A stretch of DNA of 64,000 bases from the NCBI GenBank assembly GCA_963921425.1, contig OY992839.1, forward strand, positions 13,309,409 to 13,373,408, read 5' to 3'. The notes under the pieces are model-generated. The model was given only the letters and a program-made list of their open reading frames with translations. It was not told the DNA's origin and did no database searches. The DNA is from Dryas octopetala. Taxonomy: Eukaryota; Streptophyta; Magnoliopsida; Rosales; Rosaceae. Numbering within the stretch: the first letter of the stretch is position 1; every line of letters starts with the position of its first letter. Shown here piece after piece: positions 11,952 to 22,626 of this stretch. A program made the translations under genes and the position numbers.

Positions 11952-14900
11952 GATATAAGACACTTTATGCATTTCTCGAAAAACAGTTTTGTGTCTATTT
12001 GACTAGTCACTCACTGATCATAAGGACGATTTTCTTCGCGTACAGTTTTAACACTTAAATGATTGTGTCACTTCAGTTGGTCATTTCGTGATTTGTTTCT
12101 TAAAGCCTATTTCATGTTTTCTAAACATGCATGTGCACAGCACATGAACTGGTTCCTTCATTGAATCAATCTGATCAGATCATGTGCTTTATCATTTCAC
12201 GCACTCACACACACCTCATCACTATTCATCTTCTTCCTCATTTCTGAATTTTGCAAAATAAAGAAATAATTGATTTTACAGCTCCACAATCTTACCCTCA
12301 GCTGTACTAGGATACCTCTCTAGGATAAAAAGAATATGCCCTTTATTTGTCTCTTGCGGACAACCATTGATTGGCTTTCATTTGGCACGGGCAGACATGG
12401 TGGGTGCGTGTTGTACGGGGTATATGGATGTAATGGTCCAGCTTTGTCTTTGAGGGTTGATGAGCATTTTTCCTTGGGTATTCTTGCTGAGTGTTTTGCT
12501 TGGGTTATTGGTGTGAATGCTCATTTTTTCAAGTAAGAAAATGGTTTTTGAAATTGAAAACTAAATGATTTTCTTAACTTGTTTTTCACCCTTTAAAATC
12601 TGTATGTGTTTGAGTGTGTTCTAAAGCTTTTCACAAATTCATAAACACTATCATTTGGATTTTAGATCTAGGATTCTCCATTAGCCTTTTCATGTCTCTT
12701 GCTTGAGAAGGTTGATTTTTAAATAATCCAAATCTGCATATCATGTTCATACATTGAAGAATCTACTGTACTTGGTGTGAATCGGTGCCATGGGTTGATG
12801 AGCTTGGAGTTTGAGCTGCCTTCTTCATGATTGACTGATTGTCTTGCTTTTGGAAGTTGCACAAAGGGGTAAGAAGCTGCCACTTAGTTTAGGACTTAGT
12901 GATTGAGCTTGTGTGATGTATGCTCCCTTTGTATTGAACCTCCTCTTTAGTGGATTGTCCGGTCAGCTGAAAAAGACCCCCAGTTTTTACCCTTTGTGGT
13001 TTTTCTGGGTGAACATCTTGTGTGCCTTCGTCTCCATTTTGTGTTGTTATGTTTACTGACTCACTCAACTTTTAAACACAAATCTGCATTGAATTTATAT
13101 GCTTGATATTGCTATATGTCATATGGAACTATTTAGCTAATCACACACCACTGTAGTTGTGGACAACACTAGGATGCCTACTGTGATGGGTCCTCTGAGT
13201 GTATAGGTTGTCACTTGATCATTTGGTGTGTTTGATTTTTGTTGTTTACAAAAGTTATTTTTGATTTACAAGTGTCAATTTGTGTCTTCAGATTTTTGCC
13301 ACTATGTCATTAGAGTTTTGTCTGTTTGATTAGTCTCTGAGTCATCACATAAACAAAAATTGGAGTCTGATTACTGACTATGGCTTTAATCAAGTTAATT
13401 AGGTAGATAAATCACCTAATACAAACTTTCAGACCCTTGTACCTCATTTTTACTTACACCATTAAGTGAAGTTTGAGATACTTACTTTTTGGTTATTTGA
13501 GAGTCTCTTTAAGAAGAGACATACCAAAAGGGAAGATAATTCGCATAGTTTAAAATTTTTCTTTTTGAAAATTTGTCAAGAAGGAGGATCCCTTAGGAGT
13601 GAAGTCTAGCTTTGAAAGTCTACAACCGGGAAAATATTTTATTTATTTTTCTTAGGCTTTAATATTAGGTTGCATGCTTAGATTAATTAAATATGATTTA
13701 TTTATTAATTAAGCATGCCTAGGTTTATTTTTGGAGATTTAATTAAAAGTTATTAATTTGTAGAGATTAAATTGGATTTAAGTTATTATTTAAGCTTGAT
13801 TAATTAGTGGAATATTTTTGGAGAAATACTAATTAATTAAATACTTGAATAATACTTAATTTTGATTTATTTTAACCTCAATTAATTTCTGGATTGCTTT
13901 AAACCAAGACAATTAGTTAAGTGGTTTGACTTTAAAATTTACTTGAAACTTAGAAACCCTAAAGAATAGAGTTTAGTCCACTTAGTACTAGAGTCTTTAG
14001 GGACGTGTGATCTAAAAGGATGAGTCATAACAAGATTGTGTTGAACTTAACTTTTGACTAAGTTGTCGTATTGTCGGACACTAGAAACATCAGTTATCGA
14101 ATGATTTCTTTGTAATGTGACAAGAAGGCGATGGATTCGAGACGGATATGGATGCATAGACTATGTAAGAGAATACGTGAAGAGCATTGGATTCTAGGTA
14201 AGGAGATTTATCCTACATTCCTGACTATAGACTCTTGTGTGTGTTTGTGTTTTTAAATTATTATAACATGCTATATTTGTATGATTCATCTGAGAGTTTA
14301 GGTAGCGTAGTACGTGACCTTGGGTTCAAACTCCTAAACCTTCTAGAAAAATTGATCAGCACATTATGGAGAGTTTAGCCAAACTAATACGTGGCGACAT
14401 GGGCTTGTGCGAAATAAGGATCTATGATTGATCAGGTGACAGTAAATACGGTTTCTCAATTGCGAGTTCCTATTTATCTTTACCGTGACACTCTCACTAT
14501 GGATATTATTTTTTTTAATAGCTGGCAATAGTTGCACTTAACGTGTATCGACCATCAGGTATGATTGATTTATTGTGAAATTGCATGTTTATAATTATAT
14601 TGCTGTACAGCCGAGTTATAAATGTTTTGTAAAGGATTTAAAAGGAAATGTTTGAAAAACTTGTTTTAGATGATTTAAGAATCCGATGGAAAAAGATTTT
14701 CATTATGTTTTTCACTGTAAATGATTTTGTGTTTTCAAACCTGGCTTGGTCCCTTGAGGGAAGTTATGATCGTATGATATGCTTACCCCTACATTGTTTC
14801 TGTGTTCCTTATTTATTGGATGTTTTTATAGGTTCAAGCTTGGTAAAGAGATGAACTTGGACGAAGGTCGAGCAGAGCAACATCTTGAGACTTGTCAACT

Positions 14901-15311
14901 TCTTGGATTCAATTGGTGATGTCGTTTGATTGTTTTCTCGTATCAAGTATGTCTTGAATGATTTTACCTTCATTCTTTGGAGATGGTTTTGAGTTATTTA
15001 CTTTGATTACACACGTTTGCATAATTTTGAAACTTTTATTCTATGCTTACTATGTATTTCGAATTTAATTATTCAAGGTTGCAATGAACTACTGTAACCT
15101 TGTGGGTTGGTTTTATAAAGAAGTCTTATTTTTACTTCACATGTTTTCCGCTATTTATTATCTCTGATCTAACTCAAACCATTTAATTCAAAATGCTCAA
15201 CCCGCCTTGGGTGTCTTAGGGGATTAATGCTTAATTAGTGGCATTAATCTCTTGGGATATTCAAAGTGGGTACATCTGTTGCATACCCGGGGTTCGGGGT
15301 GTGACAAACTG

Positions 15312-16285
15312 CTACTTACATCTATAAGAATTTTTTTTTTGCACATGGAATTTTTTTATTAAATATTAGAACATGATTTTTAATGGTTAGTGTATTAAGG
15401 CAAAAAAAAAAAAAAACCACAAAAAAGGTGGAATTCGGGGAATAAAAAAGAATTGGGGGCGGGGGACGGGGATGGCACCCCCTACCCCGACCCGCCCTGT
15501 TGACATCCCTATTCGTCGGTGACAAATGCACAGTGGGAAGTGAGGTCTAAGAATGTTTGACATGCTTTTGGACCCACCAAAAGGCGCTCTTCCACCCGGT
15601 AAATTGCTCTCCAAGACTCTCTCACATATCAAAATTCATTTAGATACTGTTTAAATTTATTTTCACTCTCATCTGCAACTCCTCCAACTCCATTGAAGAG
15701 GAAGAGAAGGGGTGTGGGTATGAGGATATGACATGGATGTGTTCTTCTTTTTTTTCTTTAGATTTGTGTTTTAGCTTTTTATTTTTTATTAATGAGTTTT
15801 GAACTCAAATATTTCGACAAAGAAAGATTATATGTCATCTACTATATCAAATGGTCATTGTCAGTTTTCAAAATTTATCAATAAAAAATAATTTTTATTT
15901 GTTAAAGTATTTTTCTCTCACCTCATTATAGCATAAGATATTATTAATTTAAAATAAGTAACTATAGTTAATTAATATAACAAATGCCAATCTAGGATTG
16001 GGTGGTAAGGTTACACCACCTTTAAGAGTGAATCTCAAAGTAATGAAAATATAAAGCACGGCCGTATTGCTAATGGATTTGAAGGAACAACAACTAATAG
16101 TGAGACTCTTTATGTATGAGATGACTTAGCTTAAACCGGTTGGACTTTCTCTATTATAGAAAAAAAAAAAAAAAATTTGAAAGACAAAACAAATTTATTA
16201 ATAAATTCTAGAAAAAAGGGTAGAATTTCTAAATATGTATCTTTCAAAACAACAATTTTTATCAATTGTAGCAAAAATATAAACT
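15312..16285. other. Intergenic DNA without a recognisable gene
   Basis: AT-rich, with poly-A/T runs and a short G-rich patch (15450-15500). Nothing coding or clearly mobile is recognised. The stretch at 15990-16160 ending in poly-A may be an old retroposon, but I cannot support a boundary. Confidence 0.5.
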
Positions 16286-16379
16286 TTTTTTTTTATTACA
16301 AGGGAAGGGGGAGGGTTCGAACCCGGTTGCGTAGGGGAGATTTTGTCCTCAGCCAACTAGGCCAACCCCAATTCACATA
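16286..16379 (-). mobile_element. tRNA-derived SINE
   Basis: On the minus strand it reads GGCCTAGTTGGCTGAGG (A-box-like) followed by GGGTTCGAACCC (perfect B box) and ends in an A-rich tail. Flanking ATAAACTT repeats (about 16278-16285 and 16385-16392) look like a target duplication. About 94 bp. Confidence 0.75.
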
Positions 16380-16570
16380 AAAAAATAAACTTCATAAAAG
16401 TAAAAATATGAATACAAAGGAGTACATATATCTAGGTTCTTTATTCTATGGATAAAGGATAAGAATTTGAAGCGTCACCAACGCCAACCAACCACCCAAA
16501 CAAGAGTCTCATGAGAACCTAGCAGTGAAACTATAGTCATTAATGGTCACGTGATCAGTTATTCTAGTAT

Positions 16571-17271
16571 GAGCAAATTACACATTAGTACCTCAACTAT
16601 TGATGTTGTTTCAAGTTAGTATCTCAACTTTAAAAAGTTGTTCAAACATGCCTCAATTCTGATTTTTTGACAACTACATACCCCCGTTAGATTTTCTGTT
16701 AGGAATGCCGTCATATGTTGATGTAGCACATGCGGACCCACCACTAAATGTTGACATGGCTTTAAAAAATAGCAATATAGATAGGAAAAATAATAAAAAA
16801 TGAGTAAACTTTTAAAAATAAAATAATTATAAAAAACAAAACAAACAAAATTAAAAACCCCAATAATTAAATTAAAAAAAAAACAAAAAACAAAGAAAAA
16901 AAACCCAGATGATTGATCTGCAACTCTCACCTGAGGAGGCAAGCAAACCAAAGCCCATTACTTTGCCCATTATGTTTTTCTTTGTTTTTTATATTTATTG
17001 GGGTTTTTTATTTTGTTTGTTTTGTTTTTATAATTATATAATTTTTTATTATATGTCTTGTCTATGTGGCTATTTTTTAAAGCCATGTCAACACTTAGTG
17101 GTGGGTCCGCGTATGTCACATCAATAGATAACAGTATTCCTAACAGATATTCTAAGGGAGGTATGTAGTAGTTAAAAAATCAGAGTTGAGGTATGTTTGA
17201 GCAACTTTTTAAAATTGAAGTACTAATTTGAAACAACATCAATAATTGAGATACTAACTTGTAATTTGCTC
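16571..17271. mobile_element. Mutator-like MITE, TSD TTCTAGTAT
   Basis: 701 bp with roughly 200-bp terminal inverted repeats (left GAGCAAATTACACATTAGTA, right ACTTGTAATTTGCTC) and an exact 9-bp target duplication TTCTAGTAT at 16562-16570 and 17272-17280. The core is AT-rich and also partly inverted. No coding capacity. Confidence 0.9.
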
Positions 17272-17520
17272 TTCTAGTATTATATATGTAATGACATAAA
17301 AAAAAAAAAAAATAGTGTTGAAGGGCCATTTGTGTAAAACGACATGAAATAAAGTGTCAATTACTCACTCTCTCATGAATCATGATATATTGATTCATGA
17401 ACCATAGAGATTGGGATTGGCGAGAGAGGTGCTGTAATGTCGTATGCTGACCTCCTTCCTAGAAACGGTGCATGTCAAGCAGCGTGCCAGCATCTCCTTG
17501 AACTTGGAGGTCGTGGCGTA

Positions 17521-17661
17521 GCTTCCTGGTGAGTACAGGTGTTAAACCCACCCCAGTTAGCTTCCTGGTAATTACTTCATTAGTACATGTGTTAAACCCA
17601 CCCCAGTTAGCTGGTAATTACTTCATTAGTACAGGTGTTAAACCCACCCCAGTTAGCTTTC
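17521..17661 (+). repeat. Tandem repeats upstream of STOP1
   Basis: Three copies of a 46-50 bp unit containing GTGTTAAACCCACCCCAGTT, starting at about 17535, 17585 and 17631. They lie about 0.5 kb upstream of the inferred STOP1 transcript start. Confidence 0.85.
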
Positions 17662-18111
17662 TCCAATCAATATTTTATTCACCTTTAAATTGAAAACACA
17701 CACTAAACTAAGGCAAGTCAATATGCAATTTGCATCTCAAAAAGAGAAAAATAAAGAAATAAAGAGTGGCAAAGAGTCTTGTGTGGGACCCACACCACAC
17801 CATCTCCCATGACTACAAAGTTGCGTCTGCTTCTGGTCAATTTTTGAACAATGGTCCATGGTCTATGTACATGAGAGGTGCAACATAACAAAACTAATTA
17901 ATTTGATCATAGCCCAATAGTGACCTGCGAACGGTTTGATTTAATGGGTGTAACAAAATGATAAGATGGGACCCATTGATAAAATCAATGAATGAATAAT
18001 GGGATCACAAAGCTAATCAATAAATTGACGGTCTGATGGATCATGGATGGGGTTGACAAATAGCTGTGGGACCCACTATATGTTAGAGGGTATCATCCTT
18101 TGTAACATAGA

Positions 18112-18130
18112 TTGCTGATATATAGATGCA
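18112..18130 (+). promoter_or_regulatory. Probable TATA region of STOP1
   Basis: TGCTGATATATAGATGC lies about 1.1 kb before the STOP1 start codon. The CT-rich leader that follows (18145-18180), a GTATGT donor candidate near 18176 and an acceptor-like TTTCAG at about 19172 suggest a long intron in the 5' UTR. The exact transcript start cannot be read from sequence. Confidence 0.4.
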
Positions 18131-19223
18131 ATTCAGCTGCATTCATCTTTTCCATTTTCATCTCTCTCCTTCAAAGTATGTAACAGTGCCAAGTTCCAAC
18201 TCAGAGGAGACAAAAAAAGCATCAAAGCAAGTCTTGAATCTGGTGATTTTACTTTCCTTTCTAGTGTTCTCTTAAGTATGTGTTTATTAAATGTTTCAGC
18301 CAAAGATTGAGCTTTTTCTGTGTTAGCTCTAAGTTCTTTTTGAGTTTCTGATAACGGGTTTTTTTTTTTTTTTATATGGCAGAATCTTATCTTATCTGTT
18401 CATTAGCTGAAATGGATTCTGCTTTTGGAAATTAGGAAATGATATTTGGTGGGATTTTGGGTTCGTCAATAATCTATGGAATTAGAGAAGAAAAGGGTTG
18501 TTTTGCTTTCTTAGGTTTAGTGAAAAGATTTCATCTTGTAGCATCTCGAAATTAGATTTTGGGATCTTGAATTGGTCTTGAATTGTTAGTGAACAATCGT
18601 TCTGTGTGTAAAGTTATTGCATATATACAAACAGGTATATTAATCAATATATGATATTTGAAATCTTAAGTTCATATCTAGACTGAAAGGGACTAACTTT
18701 GAGAATTGATATTGTATGATGGTATTGACTCTCAATGGAGAAAGGTAACCTTTTTTAATTATAACGACTTTTGGGAATTGTCTTTTAATGAGTAAATTTG
18801 TTGATGAAGATGAGAATTAATTCTAATGGGAAACATAATACTTTTGGTTAAATCCAATGGGTAAGAGGGGAAAATAGCTGTTTTAATTAGTAAATTTGTT
18901 GATGAAGTTGATTGTCAGTTTTCTTAATAATAAGTTCTAGGGAAACATACCACTTTTGGTTAAATCAAATGGGTAACAGGGGAAATTAGCTGTTGAACTA
19001 GTTAAGATTCTTGGTTGCATGTATGCGATGAAGATAATGAATAAATTATATTGTTGTTATAACTCTTTTATTTGACACTAAGCTCACAGTTAGATCTTAA
19101 TTGGATAATGGGGTACCAGTAGCAGTTTGTATTTGCTTTGACTTATTACTCTCTTATTCCATATTAATTTCAGCTGGATTGGTGTTGGATTTTGATACCT
19201 CAGTTAAGGATTTAAATTGAAAA

Positions 19224-20804
19224 ATGGATCATAAAGAAAAGCTATGTGCAGACACCTGGGCAAATCCTTCCTCTGGGAATGATTTAACAAATAAGATTTC
19301 ATCAGATTGCCCATCTTTTACCAATTTCAATTCAGAGCAACATCAACAAAAGTGGGAAGATCCCTCTTTTTTAGATTATGGCATTAGGATTGAGCAATCC
19401 TTCCACAAATTCAACCAGCCTTCTGAAACCCGGACTTCACTTCCTTGCAACTCCAGTAATGATACAAAAATTGCGGATCAAGAAGATGATCGGATGCAAG
19501 AGACACTTCAGGCCAATAAAATTCAAGATTGGGATCCAAGAACAATGTTGAACAATCTCTCTTTCCTGGAACAAAAGATCCATCAGCTCCAGGATTTGGT
19601 GCATTTGATTGTTGGCCGGAGAGGTCAAGTTCTAGGACGGCCAGATGAACTTGTGGCTCAGCAACAGCAGCTCATAACTGCCGATCTTACTTCAATTATT
19701 GCTCAGTTGATCTCTACAGCAGGTAGTCTTCTACCATCCTTGAAGCAAACAATTTCAACCACGACACCTTTTATGGGACAATTTGGGCAGCATGGTGGGT
19801 CATTCATTCCTCCTGGAGCAGGAGCCGATGCCTGTGTTAAGTTGCAAATTAGTAGTGGAAGCAAATTACTTGATCAGTCCAACCAGACTGATCTGACGAG
19901 TAATTATGGGACCGAGCAAAACTACAACATGGAAGAACATGAATCAAAAGATGAGGAGGATCCTGATGAAGGTGAGAACCTTCCACCTGGTTCCTACGAA
20001 ATCTTACAATTAGAGAAAGAAGAAATCCTTGCACCTCACACTCACTTCTGTGCAATATGTGGAAAGGGATTCAAGAGAGATGCAAATTTAAGGATGCACA
20101 TGAGAGGTCATGGAGATGAGTACAAAACCCCAGCTGCACTTGCAAAGCCCAACAAAGAATCCAGCTCTGAACCAACACTGATTAAAAGGTATTCATGCCC
20201 TTATGCGGGCTGCAAGCGGAACAAAGATCACAGAAAGTTTCAGCCTTTGAAGACCATTTTATGTGTCAAAAATCACTACAAGAGAACCCACTGTGACAAA
20301 AGTTATACTTGCAGCAGATGCAACACCAAGAAATTCTCAGTCATTGCAGATCTCAAGACTCATGAGAAGCATTGTGGTAAGGACAAGTGGCTTTGTTCTT
20401 GTGGCACTACGTTCTCGAGGAAAGACAAGCTTTTTGGACACATTGCCCTGTTCCAAGGTCACACTCCAGCCATACCCCTCGACGAAACAAAAGGAACTGT
20501 TGGGTCATCTGATCATGGGGAAGGCAATGAAGCATCAAACAGAGTTGGAAGCATAAACTTCACTTTTGGCTCCACTGTTTCTGGTGGGGGTGTAGTTCAA
20601 AACCTTATGGATGTGAAAGAAAGTGTCGACGACCCCACTAGTTATTTCTCACCATTGAATTTTGAAACATGTGATTTTGATGGGTTTCAAGAGTTCCCTC
20701 GACCTCCATTTGAGGATTCGGAGAGTTCATTCTCTTTTCTTATTCCAGGGTCTTGTAATTACAGTCAGAAAACTGGAGGTGAGCCGAACTCGAATAATCT
20801 TTAG
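19224..20804 (+). CDS. STOP1: C2H2 zinc-finger transcription factor STOP1
   Basis: Single coding exon of 526 aa. STOP1 is the nuclear regulator of proton and aluminium tolerance that activates malate transporter and related genes. Four zinc-finger units are visible: C276/C279...H292/H296 (CAICGKGFKRDANLRMHMRG), C325/C330...H351/H356, C363/C366...H380/H383-C384, and C391/C393...H406/H413. These are the family's C2H2 plus atypical C2HC-type fingers. The N-terminus (KWEDPSFLDYGIRIEQSF) and the coiled region LNNLSFLEQKIHQLQDLVHL match STOP1 rather than unrelated C2H2 proteins, and the length is close to the Arabidopsis protein (~500 aa). The ATG follows a stop-rich leader. The coding sequence looks intact. 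A STOP2-type paralogue cannot be fully excluded, but synteny favours STOP1. Confidence 0.93.
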   Translation: MDHKEKLCADTWANPSSGNDLTNKISSDCPSFTNFNSEQHQQKWEDPSFLDYGIRIEQSFHKFNQPSETRTSLPCNSSNDTKIADQEDDRMQETLQANKIQDWDPRTMLNNLSFLEQKIHQLQDLVHLIVGRRGQVLGRPDELVAQQQQLITADLTSIIAQLISTAGSLLPSLKQTISTTTPFMGQFGQHGGSFIPPGAGADACVKLQISSGSKLLDQSNQTDLTSNYGTEQNYNMEEHESKDEEDPDEGENLPPGSYEILQLEKEEILAPHTHFCAICGKGFKRDANLRMHMRGHGDEYKTPAALAKPNKESSSEPTLIKRYSCPYAGCKRNKDHRKFQPLKTILCVKNHYKRTHCDKSYTCSRCNTKKFSVIADLKTHEKHCGKDKWLCSCGTTFSRKDKLFGHIALFQGHTPAIPLDETKGTVGSSDHGEGNEASNRVGSINFTFGSTVSGGGVVQNLMDVKESVDDPTSYFSPLNFETCDFDGFQEFPRPPFEDSESSFSFLIPGSCNYSQKTGGEPNSNNL

Positions 20805-22126
20805 TGACACTGATGATTGTTCGCACCAGTTAGGTGATCCCATGTATTATGTGATTTATTGAGCTTAAATAAATGATTTTCTTTATCTTTGGTCTCTGAT
20901 TTTGGAAGTTTTGACTATGCTTGAAATCTTAGTAACCAGGGCAAGTACTAAGATCTACCTACATTGCATCATGTATGTGACAACAATAAATGTAGCGACC
21001 ACGGTATATATATTTTATGTGTCTATTTCTCTCATCACGTGTTAAGTTATTTGATGAGAGAAATGAAGACAATAAATGTAAGAGTATACTTGTTACATGA
21101 AAGTTTTCCTTGTTTGTAACGTAGGGGAGATTTATCATAGAAAGGAATGAAAGTACTTAATCAAGTTCTGCTAAATCTCTGCCCTACCCCTATTTCTAAT
21201 TTCTTATTTAGTTTGATACAGTCACGTAATTTGACTAACATACTATTAGATTATAAAAGTAGAGTGGTGGGTCAGAGCCTTGCCAAAATGTCCTGTTGAA
21301 TTCACTGGTCTCTCCTGGTATACTTTTCAATTATATAAACAGAATACACGTGTTTTTAAAGACAAACATATTATACATGCCTATAATACAATATAAATGA
21401 AAATTCACATTATTGGATTGGCACAAATGTTTATGGGGCTTCTACCTGGTCCTTTTACAATAAATTACATGTTCTTTAGGGCTGTTAATGTAAATATTAA
21501 TCTGATTTATTCAAATCCAAGGAAGACGAGTTTCCTCACAACAAAGGCCCACTGTTTCTCAAATATAGCGATTAGTTTAAGTCACTGATCTGATAGAGCA
21601 TTACATAAAAATAAAATCTGCATGGGATATTGATTGGATGAAATCTTCCCAGCAAATATCTGCTGCATGATAGTAGGCATGAGTGAGTCAATGAATAATT
21701 TGATACCAGGCTTGAGGCTTGTTATTAAATTTGCCCAGTAGAACTCCAATTTCCTACTAATTTGGAATTTGTCCAAGTCTCTTGCTCATGACATTTCTAA
21801 AACTGTAATAGAGGAGACAGACAAGACTCTTCAAATATGCAATGCATACAACTCCTACTCACAGACTACATCTTTTAAGAGGTAATTAGGCTCAGGTTTT
21901 TTAGAAAAATAATTTTTAGATAGAGATCAGGGATGTTTTAAAATTTATAAAATTTTTTTTTAATTCATAATAAAGTCCTTTAATTTTATATGAAATTTTT
22001 TTTTTTAATTTATAATAAAGGCATTTTCATTTATAAAAAAATCATTTTAATTTATAATAAAGTTTTTTCCCGATTTAAATGATATTTCCCCACTTATGGT
22101 GTAGAGTGGGCTTTGTAGAGGCCGCA
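20805..22126. other. Intergenic DNA between STOP1 and PS1
   Basis: Holds the STOP1 3' UTR (AATAAA-like signal near 20868) and AT-rich sequence. At 21960-22065 an imperfect tandem repeat TTAATTTATAATAAAG occurs three to four times. No gene recognised. Confidence 0.55.
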
Positions 22127-22187
22127 TGTTAGGTTTTAACTCCGGAATTTTAGGCGGAGCCCAAAATTCTGGAGTTAAAACCTAACA
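22127..22187. repeat. Near-perfect hairpin
   Basis: Arms 22127-22151 and 22163-22187 (TGTTAGGTTTTAACTCCGG... and its complement) pair over 25 bp with one mismatch around an 11-nt loop. It lies between the convergent STOP1 and PS1 genes. It could be a foldback remnant or a hairpin in the 3' region. Confidence 0.8.
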
Positions 22188-22626
22188 GAAAGCCGTTAAA
22201 GAAGAAAAAGAAAAGAATTTGATTAAAAACCTTAAATCACTATCGGTCTTAGTCAAAGAAAGACTCATAAAATGGACTGCACTCTAAGTCTCCCTTCCTT
22301 TAATAAAGTATCATTTTTGGCGTCCTTGTTTTCATTACTCATTTGAATCTGTAATAAGAGAATATTACCTTGAAGAATTCTGATCTTAATATGCATAACA
22401 GACATGACAAAGCTTCAAACATAGATTGTATTGTATGCAAAAGTTTATCCATTAACAGAAATAATTTGCATTCCAGAAATTCTTTACAATCACCAGCCCA
22501 AAATGAAGAATTTTGAAGTGATTGATAGCCAAATCACAAGAACTCAACTCAATATTCATCATTGCTCAATAGAACACTGTTACAACTGGACCCCCGACTG
22601 CAATAGGCTAAATTGTTTTAGCTCAT

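Larger units (their letters stand above)
10065..15306 (+). mobile_element. LTR-type element without coding capacity (giant solo LTR or LARD-like), TSD AACTG
   Basis: Starts TGTAACACCC and ends GGGTGTGACA, giving TG...CA ends with matching inverted tips, and is flanked by an exact 5-bp duplication AACTG (10060-10064 and 15307-15311). Total 5242 bp, about 4.2 kb without the nested hAT-like insertion at 10938-11951. No gag, pol or second LTR is recognisable, so a very long solo LTR or a non-autonomous derivative is most likely. A promoter-like CCTATAAATAGAG lies near 10847. The stretch 12.0-13.4 kb is clearly related to 55.6-57.1 kb. Family probably Ty3/gypsy by its ends. Confidence 0.7.

Noticed and set aside
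16310-16330. tRNA-like GGTTCGAACCC box
   Set aside because: Only A and B boxes with an A-rich tail and flanking repeats are present; no cloverleaf, so it is a SINE and not a tRNA gene.
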